Positions 1 to 8,554 are shown, counted from the first letter of the stretch. The stretch: DNA of 20,648 bases from Clostridiales bacterium (GCA_019419895.1 JAHZIE010000030.1:1-20648), one strand, 5' to 3'. A program made the numbers and translations. Notes: generated by a model from the sequence alone, not told the origin.

Positions 1-1
1 A

Positions 2-424
2 ATTTTAATTCTCGACGAGCCGACCGCTGGGCTGGATCCCAAGGAAAGGGTGCGGATTCGAAATTTTATCAGCGAAATTGCGCTGGATAAAATTGTAATT
101 CTGGCTACCCACGTTGTCTCAGATGTGGAATATATCGCGAAGGAAATGATTTTTATCAAAGAAGGGAAGCTTCTCCTGCAGGGAGCGCCTCAGGCCCTTC
201 TTTCAAAAATGGAAGGCTGCGTCTGGCAGGTGCATGTCCCTGCCTCCCACCTGCCGGAACTGCAAAGGGACTACTTGATCAGCCATATCGTAGGAGAAAA
301 GGCCGGGATTGTCTGCGTAAAACTGATAACAGAAACACCGCCGCCGCAGTGGGAACACCAGGAGGCTTTGCCGACCTTGGAGGATCTTTATCTTTCCTTA
401 TTCGCCGACGAAGAGGCGGAGTAA
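2..424 (+). CDS. ABC transporter ATP-binding protein, C-terminal part (5' end outside window)
   Basis: The frame is open from the first base, so this is the last 140 residues of an ABC ATPase whose Walker A and signature motifs lie upstream of the window. The visible part begins at the Walker B strand (ILILDEP), followed by the D-loop (AGLDP) and the switch histidine (LATHVVSD). The sequence after it, VEYIAKEMIFIKEGKLLLQG, is typical of exporter-type ATPases of the CcmA/NatA class that drive ABC-2 type permeases. The stop codon lies 13 nt before the start of a permease gene that has its own AGGAGG site, so the two very probably form one transporter. An internal GTG at 50 is not the real start because the conserved Walker B lies before it. 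Substrate unknown; the class includes drug, lantibiotic and copper or sodium exporters. Confidence 0.93.
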   Translation: MLILDEPTAGLDPKERVRIRNFISEIALDKIVILATHVVSDVEYIAKEMIFIKEGKLLLQGAPQALLSKMEGCVWQVHVPASHLPELQRDYLISHIVGEKAGIVCVKLITETPPPQWEHQEALPTLEDLYLSLFADEEAE

Positions 425-437
425 AGGAGGGACGGAA

Positions 438-2915
438 ATGTTTCGGATTTTTGGAGGAGAAATTCAAAAACTTTTTCAGCATAAGCTGTTTTGGGGCCTG
501 TTGATTGTGATGCTTTCTCTCAACTGCCTCCTGTTTTATACCGATTTCCATTCCTCTTTCCAAGGGGACGAAGAGTATGAACAGCTGGAGGTTGAATACG
601 GCGCAATGGATCCGGAGGAAGCGATAGAGAAGGCAACCGGTGAAAGGGAGTTCCTCTCAGATTTATCCTCTTTTCTTATCCGGAAGGAACAGGGAATGTC
701 GGATCAGGAGAATCTGGATTTATTGGCAGAAGAAAAACAACTGATGCAGGAAAATTTTGATAAGGAAGCTTTCCAGGAGGAATTTTGGGAAAAATATCAA
801 AACAATCCCTATGGGGAGGACAGGGATAAGCTGAACCGCCGGGCCGTTGATTTTGAGTTGATTCTTGGGCAGCTGAACTATATCGACAGCTATCCGGAAT
901 TTATATCATCCATGGAGGAAAAGGCCGAAGAAATGCGCCGGATTTCTATTTTCTCCCAGCCGGATACTTTTGCATACCGCAATATTATGCAGACGCCCAA
1001 GGATTTTTCCCAATTGCAGGGGATTAGCCTGCAGCTTGGGCGGCAGGATGGCGTGGTAAAATCCACAAGCTTTTTTCTTTCCGATTTTTTCGTAGCCGCT
1101 CTCATGCTTTTATTATCCGTCCTTCTCTTTTCCTATGAAAAAGAAAAAGGCCTGACCGGCCTGCTGAGAGTTCAAAAAAAGGGAAGGTATCAGGTATTCC
1201 TGTCAAAGATGTCATTGGGAGCGCTTTTTTGTATTGTAATTTGCTTGCTTTTTTATGGGGGTATTCTCCTGATGGGAAATTCCCTCTATGGATATGGAGA
1301 CGTCAGCCGGCTGATACAGTCTATGAGCAGCTTCCGGGACTGCAGCATAAAAATGACGGTGAAAGAATATTTCATCATCTTTTTGGGCTGCAAACTTTTG
1401 TCGTCCTTTCTCTTTTTCACCCTCTTTTCTTTTTGGTTTCTCGTCTTTTCTGATAATAAAATTACCTATGCTGTAATTGCCTTCCTTCTTGCGGCAAGCT
1501 ATGGCTGTTATTATCTTATCCATCCCATCTCTTTTCTCAATCCCCTGAAGTACTGGAATTTGTTTGCTTTCACCAATACCTATGATCTTTTTGCCAATTA
1601 TGTAAATTTGAATTGTTTTGGCTATCCGGTTGACCGCGTTCATTCTTCCCTTTGGCTGATGGGAGGCTTTATCATCCTTTTCTGCCTGCTCTCTGTCATT
1701 CTCTATACAAGGACAGAATTGGGAAGAAGGATGAGCGTGTTTTCCTCTTTGTACAGCCGCCTTTTCAAGAGGAAAAAATTGAGGGGCCGCACTGGAATTT
1801 TTGCCAATGAGCTCTATCAATACCTGTTTGCCTCCAGAAACTGTATATTCCTGCTCCTGGCCCTTTGTCTCTGCCTTTCATCCATTGACACTCAGCCTCC
1901 GGTTTTGGATTATAATTCCTCTGTTTATCAGCATTATGCGGAAAAGTTTGCCGGTGAACTGACAGAAGAAAATATCCAGGGAATAGAAGAAGAAAAGGCG
2001 AAGATGGACAAACTGCCGGAAGAATATGAAAAGCTTGGAAATGACTATAAGGAGAAAAAGATCGATCAGGAGGAGTATATCGATAGGATAAAGGAATTGG
2101 ATATGCGTTCCAACCGGATGGAGGGCTTTTCCACCCTTTATAACCAGTACCAGCGCCTTTGCACCACCAAATTCCTCTTGAATATGGAAGAAAATTTAAG
2201 CGTCCTGTCGGAGATTTCAACGGCATATCTTTTTGAAAATTCTCAAAGGGACACCGCGCAGGCAATCTTATACCTTATTATTTTGCTGATCATGCTGTCC
2301 AGCCTTTTTGGCAGCGGTGGACGGAATGGGCGCGAGCGCCTTGCGTACTGCACAAAAAAGGGAAGGGTGCCTCTTTTGAAATGCCGGTGCCTGCTGGCGC
2401 TTGGCACAGCGGTGCTTCTCTTTATCATGAAATGGGTGCCCATTGCCGTATCTGTATTTTCCAACTATCCAATTTCTGATTGGAACGCTCCCGTGCAAAG
2501 CATAGAGGGGTTTCAGTGGTACACCGGCCGGCTTTCTGTCATGCAGCTGGTTCTGTGCTCGCTTCTTCTCGAACTTATCACCTTAGGATTTATTTGTGCT
2601 TCTGTCATGGCGATTTCTTTCGGGGTGCGTCAGCAGAATCTTATTTTTCTGATTTCCTCTGTGTTGTTCGCTCTTCCTCTGCTCGGCAAGTTGATAGGGA
2701 TTTCCCTGCTGGATAAGATAACTGTCAGTTATGGATTTTCGGTCTTTCAGCTGCTGTCCTCTGGAGAACCGGTCTGGAAATTCGCGCTCTATTCGGCGGT
2801 ACTCCTTCTGCTTTCCGCGGCGTTCATCGCAGGTGGATGCGTCCGCTTGAGAGATCGCGCCCAAAAGAGAAAGTATGAGAGTCAAGAGTATCCGGAAAGC
2901 GGGAGGATAGAGTAG
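438..2915 (+). CDS. ABC-2 type transporter permease with two repeated membrane units
   Basis: An 825-residue membrane protein that follows the ATPase at 13 nt with a strong AAAGGAGGG ribosome binding site. A membrane helix at about residues 17-34 is followed by a charged, probably extracytoplasmic domain (about 35-205) and a block of hydrophobic segments (about 210-232, 257-280, 311-337, 343-360, 405-424). A basic cytoplasmic linker (RLFKRKKLRGR) leads to a second unit of the same form: a helix at about 468-485, a charged loop with coiled-coil character (about 490-605), then segments near 608-625, 650-675, 702-728, 733-756 and 780-800. The protein therefore looks like two ABC-2 permease halves fused in one chain. 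The family is known for exporters of peptides, lantibiotics or lipids; substrate cannot be read from the sequence. Confidence 0.85.
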   Translation: MFRIFGGEIQKLFQHKLFWGLLIVMLSLNCLLFYTDFHSSFQGDEEYEQLEVEYGAMDPEEAIEKATGEREFLSDLSSFLIRKEQGMSDQENLDLLAEEKQLMQENFDKEAFQEEFWEKYQNNPYGEDRDKLNRRAVDFELILGQLNYIDSYPEFISSMEEKAEEMRRISIFSQPDTFAYRNIMQTPKDFSQLQGISLQLGRQDGVVKSTSFFLSDFFVAALMLLLSVLLFSYEKEKGLTGLLRVQKKGRYQVFLSKMSLGALFCIVICLLFYGGILLMGNSLYGYGDVSRLIQSMSSFRDCSIKMTVKEYFIIFLGCKLLSSFLFFTLFSFWFLVFSDNKITYAVIAFLLAASYGCYYLIHPISFLNPLKYWNLFAFTNTYDLFANYVNLNCFGYPVDRVHSSLWLMGGFIILFCLLSVILYTRTELGRRMSVFSSLYSRLFKRKKLRGRTGIFANELYQYLFASRNCIFLLLALCLCLSSIDTQPPVLDYNSSVYQHYAEKFAGELTEENIQGIEEEKAKMDKLPEEYEKLGNDYKEKKIDQEEYIDRIKELDMRSNRMEGFSTLYNQYQRLCTTKFLLNMEENLSVLSEISTAYLFENSQRDTAQAILYLIILLIMLSSLFGSGGRNGRERLAYCTKKGRVPLLKCRCLLALGTAVLLFIMKWVPIAVSVFSNYPISDWNAPVQSIEGFQWYTGRLSVMQLVLCSLLLELITLGFICASVMAISFGVRQQNLIFLISSVLFALPLLGKLIGISLLDKITVSYGFSVFQLLSSGEPVWKFALYSAVLLLLSAAFIAGGCVRLRDRAQKRKYESQEYPESGRIE

Positions 2916-3115
2916 CGCTAAAGGAGCATGGTACCGGCAAGCATCTAAAGACGAGCTGAAATATTTTACCACTTGCATCTGTTGCCCTATCATATTGAAA
3001 AGGGTAAAAAACATGAAATATATTCTATCATTTTTATCCTTAATAGCGGCCCGCTTTGCTCCATGCTTGAAGCTGATGCTTTTACGGGTTATCCAGGAGT
3101 TTCCATTATAAAAAT
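2916..3115. other. Intergenic stretch between the ABC permease and a bidirectional terminator
   Basis: No supported gene. A 32-codon frame at 3013-3111 (starting MKYILSFLSL) has a hydrophobic beginning but only a weak upstream AAGGG, so it is not called. The stretch is probably the 3' untranslated region of the ABC operon. Confidence 0.5.
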
Positions 3116-3160
3116 AAAGCGTCTGTACAGGATGAAAACTTCCTTCTGTACAGACGCTTT
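3116..3160. terminator. Bidirectional intrinsic terminator between convergent genes
   Basis: A perfect 15-bp inverted repeat (aaagcgtctgtacag at 3116-3130 and ctgtacagacgcttt at 3146-3160) with a 15-nt loop. T-rich sequence follows on the plus strand, and a T-rich run also follows when read on the minus strand (TTTATTTTTATAA). It sits between the plus-strand ABC operon and the minus-strand URO-D gene ending at 3247, so it can serve both. Confidence 0.9.
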
Positions 3161-3246
3161 TTATGAGGAAATTAGAATTTTTATTACAAGGGAAAACTCA
3201 TCTACAATCAACAGGAAAACGGCCCAAGACGGAAAGAGGAGACTCA

Positions 3247-4368
3247 TTATTTCAAAAGGCCCAGCTTACGCAGCCTTGCTTTCACGGCATCTCCCTTTTC
3301 TGGAGAGCCCCCGGCGCTCAAGGCCATATGCCTGTCGGCGCACATAATCAAATAAAGCTCATCGTCTGGCTCAGTTGCGTTTTTATAATCCCAGATGTCT
3401 GTGTCCTGGATTTTCAGGCTACCAACCAAACGGATATTGTGCTCCTCCATAATCTTTTTGAATTTGATCATATCGCCGCGGGTTTTGTTCTGCCCGCTCA
3501 TGATATTGAGATCGACGCTCCGGACGCCGGGACAGTGGAGGGGGGCCTCATAGAATCTCGGAAAATAGGGGCCGCAGCTGTGAAGATGTCCCAATCCGCC
3601 GAAATGATCGAAAATCCGCTGAATGTAAGGCATACAGAATTCTTTATGGAGCTCAGGGGAAAGGACGGAAAGATAGTCATCCCACAGAATAATGCCGCAG
3701 TCCCGGTGGGGCGCCCGCAGGTTGAGAACCATATGGCCTTTGGTCCATTTCAGCATGGCCTCTGCGGTGTCAATGATCGCGTTGGTGCAGATATCCATCA
3801 GCTGATGTACCAGTTCCGGCTCGTCATACATCCCCATCATCAGATCTTCATTTCCTATCAGTTTTGTAGCAACCCCATAAGGGGATTGGACGTCGCACAG
3901 CCCTACCGGAATATCACAGTTGACCGCGTCCAGGAATTTTTCACAGGCCTCTTTTAATTTTGGGCCCCAGCCGTCGTTTTCCGGGTTGATTTTACGCGGG
4001 AGATTTGGAACCTCCTCCAAAGAGGAAATGACCCTCCCTTTGGTATAGGGGGGATTATCTTCCACAGGATACTGCTGCGCGCCAAACATGCTGGGAACCA
4101 TGCCTTCACCCAGATAATAGGGGTTAAAGCAGTGGTAAATATCCGAATCCGGGTAGTACTCCGTCATAAAGGTGATGGCGCTCAGGGCGTCCTCCACGGC
4201 TTTGTCACTGTCCTCGATTTTCTCAATAAAGTTATAACGATCTTTGTGCCCTGAAACGGCAAAGTCAAAGCAGATGGAATCCATTGGATTGCCCAGGTAC
4301 CAATCCCTTTTCCGCATCATGGCTTCGTATTGTCGGTCTTTATCAATTTTATAACTGTACTTTTTCAT
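3247..4368 (-). CDS. Uroporphyrinogen decarboxylase (URO-D) family protein, probable methyltransferase-type member
   Basis: A 373-residue protein of the URO-D superfamily, which includes HemE and the corrinoid-dependent methyltransferases MtaA, MtbA and CmuA. The best marker is HLHSCG at residues 261-266: the His-x-Cys pair (H263, C265) matches the zinc ligands of MtaA-type methyltransferases and is not part of the HemE active site. C343 may be the third zinc ligand. Other family-like segments are SPYGVATKLIGNEDLMMGMYDEPELVHQLM (residues 162-191, abridged: SPYG... to ...HQLM) and the C-terminal AGGSPEKG. The start has an AAGGAG site. No corrinoid protein or RamA-like activator is nearby, so the methyl donor and acceptor are unknown. 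It is divergent from, and shares a promoter region with, the FAD-dependent oxidoreductase at 4591. A role in heme synthesis is unlikely. Confidence 0.82.
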   Translation of the reverse strand: MKKYSYKIDKDRQYEAMMRKRDWYLGNPMDSICFDFAVSGHKDRYNFIEKIEDSDKAVEDALSAITFMTEYYPDSDIYHCFNPYYLGEGMVPSMFGAQQYPVEDNPPYTKGRVISSLEEVPNLPRKINPENDGWGPKLKEACEKFLDAVNCDIPVGLCDVQSPYGVATKLIGNEDLMMGMYDEPELVHQLMDICTNAIIDTAEAMLKWTKGHMVLNLRAPHRDCGIILWDDYLSVLSPELHKEFCMPYIQRIFDHFGGLGHLHSCGPYFPRFYEAPLHCPGVRSVDLNIMSGQNKTRGDMIKFKKIMEEHNIRLVGSLKIQDTDIWDYKNATEPDDELYLIMCADRHMALSAGGSPEKGDAVKARLRKLGLLK

Positions 4369-4410
4369 ATTTGACTCTCCTTACTGGATGAGGGAATTTT
4401 ATCCGCCGTA

Positions 4411-4439
4411 AGTATAAACGCTTTTGCCGCGGATTGCAA
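4411..4439 (-). promoter_or_regulatory. Sigma-A-type promoter for the URO-D family gene
   Basis: Read on the minus strand: TTGCAA (4434-4439), a 17-bp spacer, and TATACT (4411-4416). It lies 42 bp ahead of the start codon at 4368, with AAGGAG between. Confidence 0.7.
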
Positions 4440-4512
4440 GGGGATTTAGGCAAAATTCTTAATATTTATGATTTATTTTTTACTGATATGGGCAGATTTT
4501 TCTTTTCCGTGT

Positions 4513-4541
4513 TTGACATTTTATAATAATTAGAGTAAGAT
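4513..4541 (+). promoter_or_regulatory. Sigma-A-type promoter for the FAD-dependent oxidoreductase
   Basis: TTGACA (4513-4518), a 17-bp spacer, and TAAGAT (4536-4541), about 50 bp ahead of the ATG at 4591. The divergent promoter for the URO-D gene lies only about 75 bp away, which would allow shared control. Confidence 0.75.
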
Positions 4542-4590
4542 ATTCCCCAAATACAGGGATATTACCACGGAAAATGGAGGGGCAGAAAGA

Positions 4591-7503
4591 ATGAAGGGGA
4601 TTGATGTTGTCGTCATCGGCGGAGGGCTTCAGGGATATGAAGCTGCCAGACAGGCTGCTGAAATGGGAAAAAAGACCGCCCTGATTGAACGTCGAAATTC
4701 TTTGGGCTATGAGCTTACCGCTTGCGGACAGGGGTGGCTGGAAAACGGCGGTTCCGGCACAGAGCTTCCCTTGCTGTTGGGAGGTCTGAAAAAATATCTC
4801 TCACAAAGCCTCTTGGAAAAGGACGTGGAGGTTCTGCATGACTCAATGGCGGCGGGACTTTTATGCCGGGGAAAAAACGCGGCGGGGCTGCTGATCGGAA
4901 ATAAATTTGGTTTGCAGGCGCTTCCGTCGCTGGCTGTCATCGATACGGAAGCTTCCTTTTTTGCCTTTCAAAGAAAAAACAAAGACGGTATCCCGGCCCG
5001 GTATGTGCTGGAATTTGAGCAGATAACTTCTTGGCTTCCCTCCTCGATGGAGGTCCCCGGCTGGCTGGGATTCCAGGACAATAAGGTAATCCTGCACAAG
5101 GGAATCCGGCAGAACAGCCTTTTTGCCGAGTTTTCCTTTTCTGCAAAGCGATCGCTTCTTGAAAAGCGCAATTGCCGCAGCCTGCTCCTTTGGGAGGCGC
5201 AAAATAAAGCCCTGGAGCTTGCAAAATGGCTGAGAGAAAATATTGAAGTTTTCCGCAATGGAGCCCTTTGCGGTATGGCGCCGGAAATCACCCTGGAGGA
5301 AGAAACAGAGCGAATAGAAGCCTTTGAAAATTATTTTCCTATCCGTCAGAGAGTGGAAAAGCTGGATACCCTCTTTTTGGAGGAGACCGCCAAAAAGATT
5401 AGAGAGAGAACGGCGGAAATTATACAGGGATTGCCTCCCATCAGGGTAGAACCCGACCAGATTTTTCTGGGAAGAAATGGGGTTTTGCCCATGGAGGAGT
5501 GTGTCCTTTCGCCCTTTGAGGACGACGGGATGAAAGTTCCCCTGTATTCCATCTCCTTTGATCATCATGTGGTAAAGGACAGGATAACAGCGGATATCCT
5601 GGTGGCCGGGATGGGAACCGCCGGGGCAATGTCCGCCTTGGCGGTGCGGGAAAAGGGAATTGAAAAGGCGGCCTTTTTGGATATGAACAGCCAGCCGGGA
5701 GGAACCAGCGGTGTAGGACAGGTTTGCGGCTACTGGCACGGCTATAAAGGCGGGCTGAACCGCCAACTGGACGAGGAGACTTCAGTAATCTCCGAAATGA
5801 TTTCCGGGAGGGCGAACCCCACCAGCTGTATTGCCCGCCAGCTGCTTTTGCAGCAGAAGCTGGCTCCTGTCAGGGAGCGGGCTTTTTATGAATCTGTCCT
5901 GTGCGGCGTTATCCGGGATGAAAAACGTATTGGGGGCGTCTTGGCCATTGACAGCCGCGGACTGTATGCCGTTGATGCTGAAATCGTCATCGACGCTACA
6001 GGGGATGGGGATGTCGCCTTTCTTGGGGGAATGCCCTATGCCCTTGGGGATCCCAGAGATGGCATGACGCAGAGCTTCAGCCAATGGGGAACCGAGCTGT
6101 GGCAGATCTCTTCCTTCCAGGAATCACGCTATCAGGGGGATTTTGACGTCATTTATAACGACAGGTATTCCGAGTATCTTAGGGGTGTTCGTCTTGCATG
6201 CCGCCAAAACAGTGATTATGGTTTTACAGATATGATAACTCTCCGGGAATCCAGAAGGGTCGAAGGGGATTATGTCCTCCGGCTGAGGGATATCCTGGAG
6301 GAAAGGATGCCGGAGGATTGCGTCGCCGTGACGCAAACCCCATTGGATACCCATGGAATCAGTACGAATCTTTTGTGCGGCATGGGATTTTGCGATATCC
6401 ACTGGGAGTTGAAGGCAAGAATTCCTTATCGCTGTTATCTTCCCAGGGGAATTGATGGAATGCTGATTACTGCCAAGGCGTTTTCAGCGGCGAGAGACGC
6501 CGCTAGTGTTTGCAGAATGAATGCTGATTTGCGCAACGCGGGGTATATGGTGGGGCTGGCGGCTGCCCAAGGGGTGAAAAAGAACTGTCCGCCGCGTCAG
6601 ATTTCTGTTCGGGAGCTCCAAAGGGAACTGGCGGAGAAGGAAATACTCCCCAGCTGGGCATTCTGCCTGGAGAAGAAAAAGCTTGAGAGCTGTGCGGCTG
6701 AGTTTTCTGAAAATGATATGGAATCCCTTTCTGGTTTGCTTTTGCGGGAGGATGGAAAAATGGAGCTCCCCGACGCCTTAGCGCGCGTGGGCGCGCCCGA
6801 GGAGGCTGTTGAATTTGTAAAAGCGTGGTATGGAGACTGGGATGCGATCGGGATTCTGACAGACAGGCTTTCTGGGCAGATCGCTTCCCAGAAGCCGGAG
6901 GATGTCCATGCCCAAAAAACAATAGAAAATCCGTATTGGGCGGCCAACCGGTGCCTGGGAATTTTGGCCAAATGGGGAAGACGGGAGGAAGCGCGGCTAC
7001 TGGTGCCGGAGTTGTGCCGTGCGGCGGATAAGATAACGGCTGGGGGCCCTGTTTTTCATAAGGCTACCCGGTATTCCCACAGCCGGATTGACGGATGGAG
7101 GGTCCCCTATTACCAGCAGATCCGGATGTTTGCCTTGGCGGCTGAACGGCTGGCGGATGCAAGATTGGTTCCGGCTTTGGACCGCCTACTGGAGGAGAAG
7201 GAACTGAAAGGATACCGCACCCTGGATTCCCTTGGCGGAGTATCCCCTTTCTTCTGCGCCTATCTAGAGCTCTGTCTGGCCAGAGCGGCGGCCCGGTGCG
7301 GCAGCCGCAATGGTCTGGAGAGGTTAATCGTTTATTTGGAGGATGTGCGTTATGTCCTGAGCGGCAGCGCGCGAAGAGAGCTTTCCGCCGTCAGTGGTGA
7401 GGATTTTGGCATGGATGCGCAACGGTGGAAAGCTTGGCTGAAAGAGAGGAAGGAGTTTCCGGCATGTCCCTTGGAAGAGCTGGAACCCCTTCTTATGAGC
7501 TGA
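4591..7503 (+). CDS. Large FAD-dependent oxidoreductase with two dinucleotide-binding segments
   Basis: A 970-residue protein with an ATGGAGGGG ribosome binding site. Residues 5-35 hold a Rossmann motif (VVVIGGGLQG then an acidic strand end, ALIERR). A second, better conserved FAD-binding unit starts at about residue 335: DILVAGMGTAGAMSAL, then PGGTSGVGQVCGYWHG, and IVIDATGDGDVAFLGG near 465-480. This last combination is typical of the FAD_oxidored family (PF12831) of flavoproteins of mostly unknown substrate. LRESRRVEGDYVL (551-563) and PYRCYLPRGIDGMLITAKAFSAA (612-634, abridged: PYRCYLPRGIDG...) also fit this family. Residues about 660-970 form a mainly helical tail. No signal peptide is seen, so it should act in the cytoplasm. 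The partner in the opposite direction is the URO-D family protein; a joint pathway is inference from the shared promoter region. Confidence 0.8.
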   Translation: MKGIDVVVIGGGLQGYEAARQAAEMGKKTALIERRNSLGYELTACGQGWLENGGSGTELPLLLGGLKKYLSQSLLEKDVEVLHDSMAAGLLCRGKNAAGLLIGNKFGLQALPSLAVIDTEASFFAFQRKNKDGIPARYVLEFEQITSWLPSSMEVPGWLGFQDNKVILHKGIRQNSLFAEFSFSAKRSLLEKRNCRSLLLWEAQNKALELAKWLRENIEVFRNGALCGMAPEITLEEETERIEAFENYFPIRQRVEKLDTLFLEETAKKIRERTAEIIQGLPPIRVEPDQIFLGRNGVLPMEECVLSPFEDDGMKVPLYSISFDHHVVKDRITADILVAGMGTAGAMSALAVREKGIEKAAFLDMNSQPGGTSGVGQVCGYWHGYKGGLNRQLDEETSVISEMISGRANPTSCIARQLLLQQKLAPVRERAFYESVLCGVIRDEKRIGGVLAIDSRGLYAVDAEIVIDATGDGDVAFLGGMPYALGDPRDGMTQSFSQWGTELWQISSFQESRYQGDFDVIYNDRYSEYLRGVRLACRQNSDYGFTDMITLRESRRVEGDYVLRLRDILEERMPEDCVAVTQTPLDTHGISTNLLCGMGFCDIHWELKARIPYRCYLPRGIDGMLITAKAFSAARDAASVCRMNADLRNAGYMVGLAAAQGVKKNCPPRQISVRELQRELAEKEILPSWAFCLEKKKLESCAAEFSENDMESLSGLLLREDGKMELPDALARVGAPEEAVEFVKAWYGDWDAIGILTDRLSGQIASQKPEDVHAQKTIENPYWAANRCLGILAKWGRREEARLLVPELCRAADKITAGGPVFHKATRYSHSRIDGWRVPYYQQIRMFALAAERLADARLVPALDRLLEEKELKGYRTLDSLGGVSPFFCAYLELCLARAAARCGSRNGLERLIVYLEDVRYVLSGSARRELSAVSGEDFGMDAQRWKAWLKERKEFPACPLEELEPLLMS

Positions 7504-7746
7504 TGGGAGAGGAAAAGAAAAACTGGCGAAGTGTCCGCAATAGGATAAGGAATGTCGAGCCGGATGGCGCGCGAGACAAGAAGATGCTTGCCCGCTGCGG
7601 CGGATTTTGGCTCAGTAGGGCACGTCTGTCGATGGGAAAATAAGGGATGGAAGGCTTAAAAAAGGAATAGAGGTGTTTTCCGGAGAAGAAATCAAAAAAA
7701 TATGTGTTTTATGGCATGAAACCGCCCTCCGGAAGTAAAGAGAGAC
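7504..7746. other. Intergenic stretch after the FAD-dependent oxidoreductase
   Basis: No supported gene. A frame at 7425-7643 overlaps the end of the oxidoreductase in another phase and has no ribosome binding site. No clear intrinsic terminator is seen; the only long-distance repeat is ttccggag near 7679 against ctccggaa near 7729. Confidence 0.5.
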
Positions 7747-7775
7747 TTGTGCGCGAGGAAAAAACGTGCTATACT
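7747..7775 (+). promoter_or_regulatory. Promoter for the DtxR-family regulator
   Basis: TTGTGC (7747-7752), a 17-bp spacer and TATACT (7770-7775). It lies about 245 nt ahead of the chosen TTG start, giving the regulator a long 5' untranslated leader. Confidence 0.65.
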
Positions 7776-7795
7776 GAAAACATATTTAATTACAT

Positions 7796-7975
7796 CACTT
7801 TATCCGTGTTTTTGCGGATAAAGTGGAAAAGCTAGGAAAGTGAAAAACTGCAGTCCGTGCACAGCGGCTGTTTTTGTCTGATCAAGAAAGCCGCCTTTTT
7901 CTGAAAACATGGATGAATCCTTTCTAAAGGGACTGTTGGAAAATGGGCGGCGTTTGTTTTTGTTTTCCCATTTTC
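7796..7975 (+). promoter_or_regulatory. Structured leader of the regulator gene (three hairpins)
   Basis: Three inverted repeats follow the promoter. First, cactttatccg (7796-7806) pairs with cggataaagtg (7815-7825), 11 perfect bp. Second, cagtccg (7851-7857) pairs with cggctg (7865-7870) with one bulged base, directly followed by TTTTT, so it is terminator-like. Third, gaaaatggg (7939-7947) pairs with cccattttc (7967-7975). No known riboswitch family was recognised. Control by attenuation is possible but not shown. Confidence 0.4.
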
Positions 7976-8020
7976 GGCGGCGAAAAGGAAAAATATCATC
8001 AGAGAAGGGAGTTTCTTGTT

Positions 8021-8401
8021 TTGAAAGTGCATGAATCCGCGGAGAATTATCTGGAAACCATCCTGATTTTGAAAAAAAGGCTGGGAATGGTCCGGTCGAT
8101 TGATATTGTCAATGAGTTGGAATTTACCAAGCCCAGTGTCAGTGTGGCAATGAAGAACCTGAGGGAAAATGGATACATTACCATGGATTCCGATGGATAT
8201 ATTTCTTTGACGGATAAGGGAACAAAAATTGCGGAAACTATTTATGAGCGTCATACCTTTTTGTCGGACTGGCTCATTATGCTTGGAGTGGATCCCAAGG
8301 TGGCGATTCAGGACGCCTGCCGAATTGAGCATGTGATCAGTGCGGAAAGCTTCAGCGCCATGAAGATGTATGTCAACCGTATGGACGGAGCGGGAAAATA
8401 A
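8021..8401 (+). CDS. Metal-dependent transcriptional regulator, DtxR family, short form
   Basis: With the TTG start at 8021 this is a 126-residue protein; GAAGGGAG (8004-8011) is correctly placed for it, and MKVHESAENYLE is the usual N-terminus of the family. The longer reading from 7943 lacks a ribosome binding site and adds unrelated residues. Residues about 24-50 form the winged helix-turn-helix, and 60-120 the metal-binding and dimerisation domain. DACRIEHV (98-105) places Cys100, Glu103 and His104 where DtxR has its primary metal ligands Cys102, Glu105 and His106; MntR-type proteins have Glu in place of the Cys. Glu12 and His78 also match conserved ligand positions. The C-terminal SH3 domain of DtxR is absent. 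Together with feoA/feoB downstream, an iron(II) sensor and repressor is the best reading; metal choice is inferred. Confidence 0.85.
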   Translation: MKVHESAENYLETILILKKRLGMVRSIDIVNELEFTKPSVSVAMKNLRENGYITMDSDGYISLTDKGTKIAETIYERHTFLSDWLIMLGVDPKVAIQDACRIEHVISAESFSAMKMYVNRMDGAGK

Positions 8402-8420
8402 AGCTGTTGTTTTTAGACGG

Positions 8421-8449
8421 TTGAAATATATACTGTTTTAGTATATAAT
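8421..8449 (+). promoter_or_regulatory. Promoter of the rubredoxin-flavodiiron operon with overlapping palindrome
   Basis: TTGAAA (8421-8426), 17-bp spacer, perfect TATAAT (8444-8449). The spacer and the -10 box are covered by an inverted repeat: tatatact (8427-8434), 5-nt centre, agtatata (8440-8447). A protein bound here would block RNA polymerase, so this is a candidate operator. It differs from the TTAG/CTAA elements of the feo genes. Confidence 0.75.
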
Positions 8450-8554
8450 GTAGATATCTTCTGCTGTCATGGTTTGTCCAGTGTTTGGACGCTGCCGGCA
8501 GAGGTATGGATAGCAAAAAATCATGGAAAATTTAGGAAAGGTTTGGTGTGATTT

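Noticed and set aside
3013..3111. 32-codon frame with a hydrophobic start
   Set aside because: Only a weak AAGGG upstream, no promoter and no recognisable family; it probably lies in an untranslated region.
3247..4368. Reading the URO-D family gene as hemE
   Set aside because: The His-x-Cys zinc pair is that of methyltransferase-type members, and no other heme synthesis gene is nearby.
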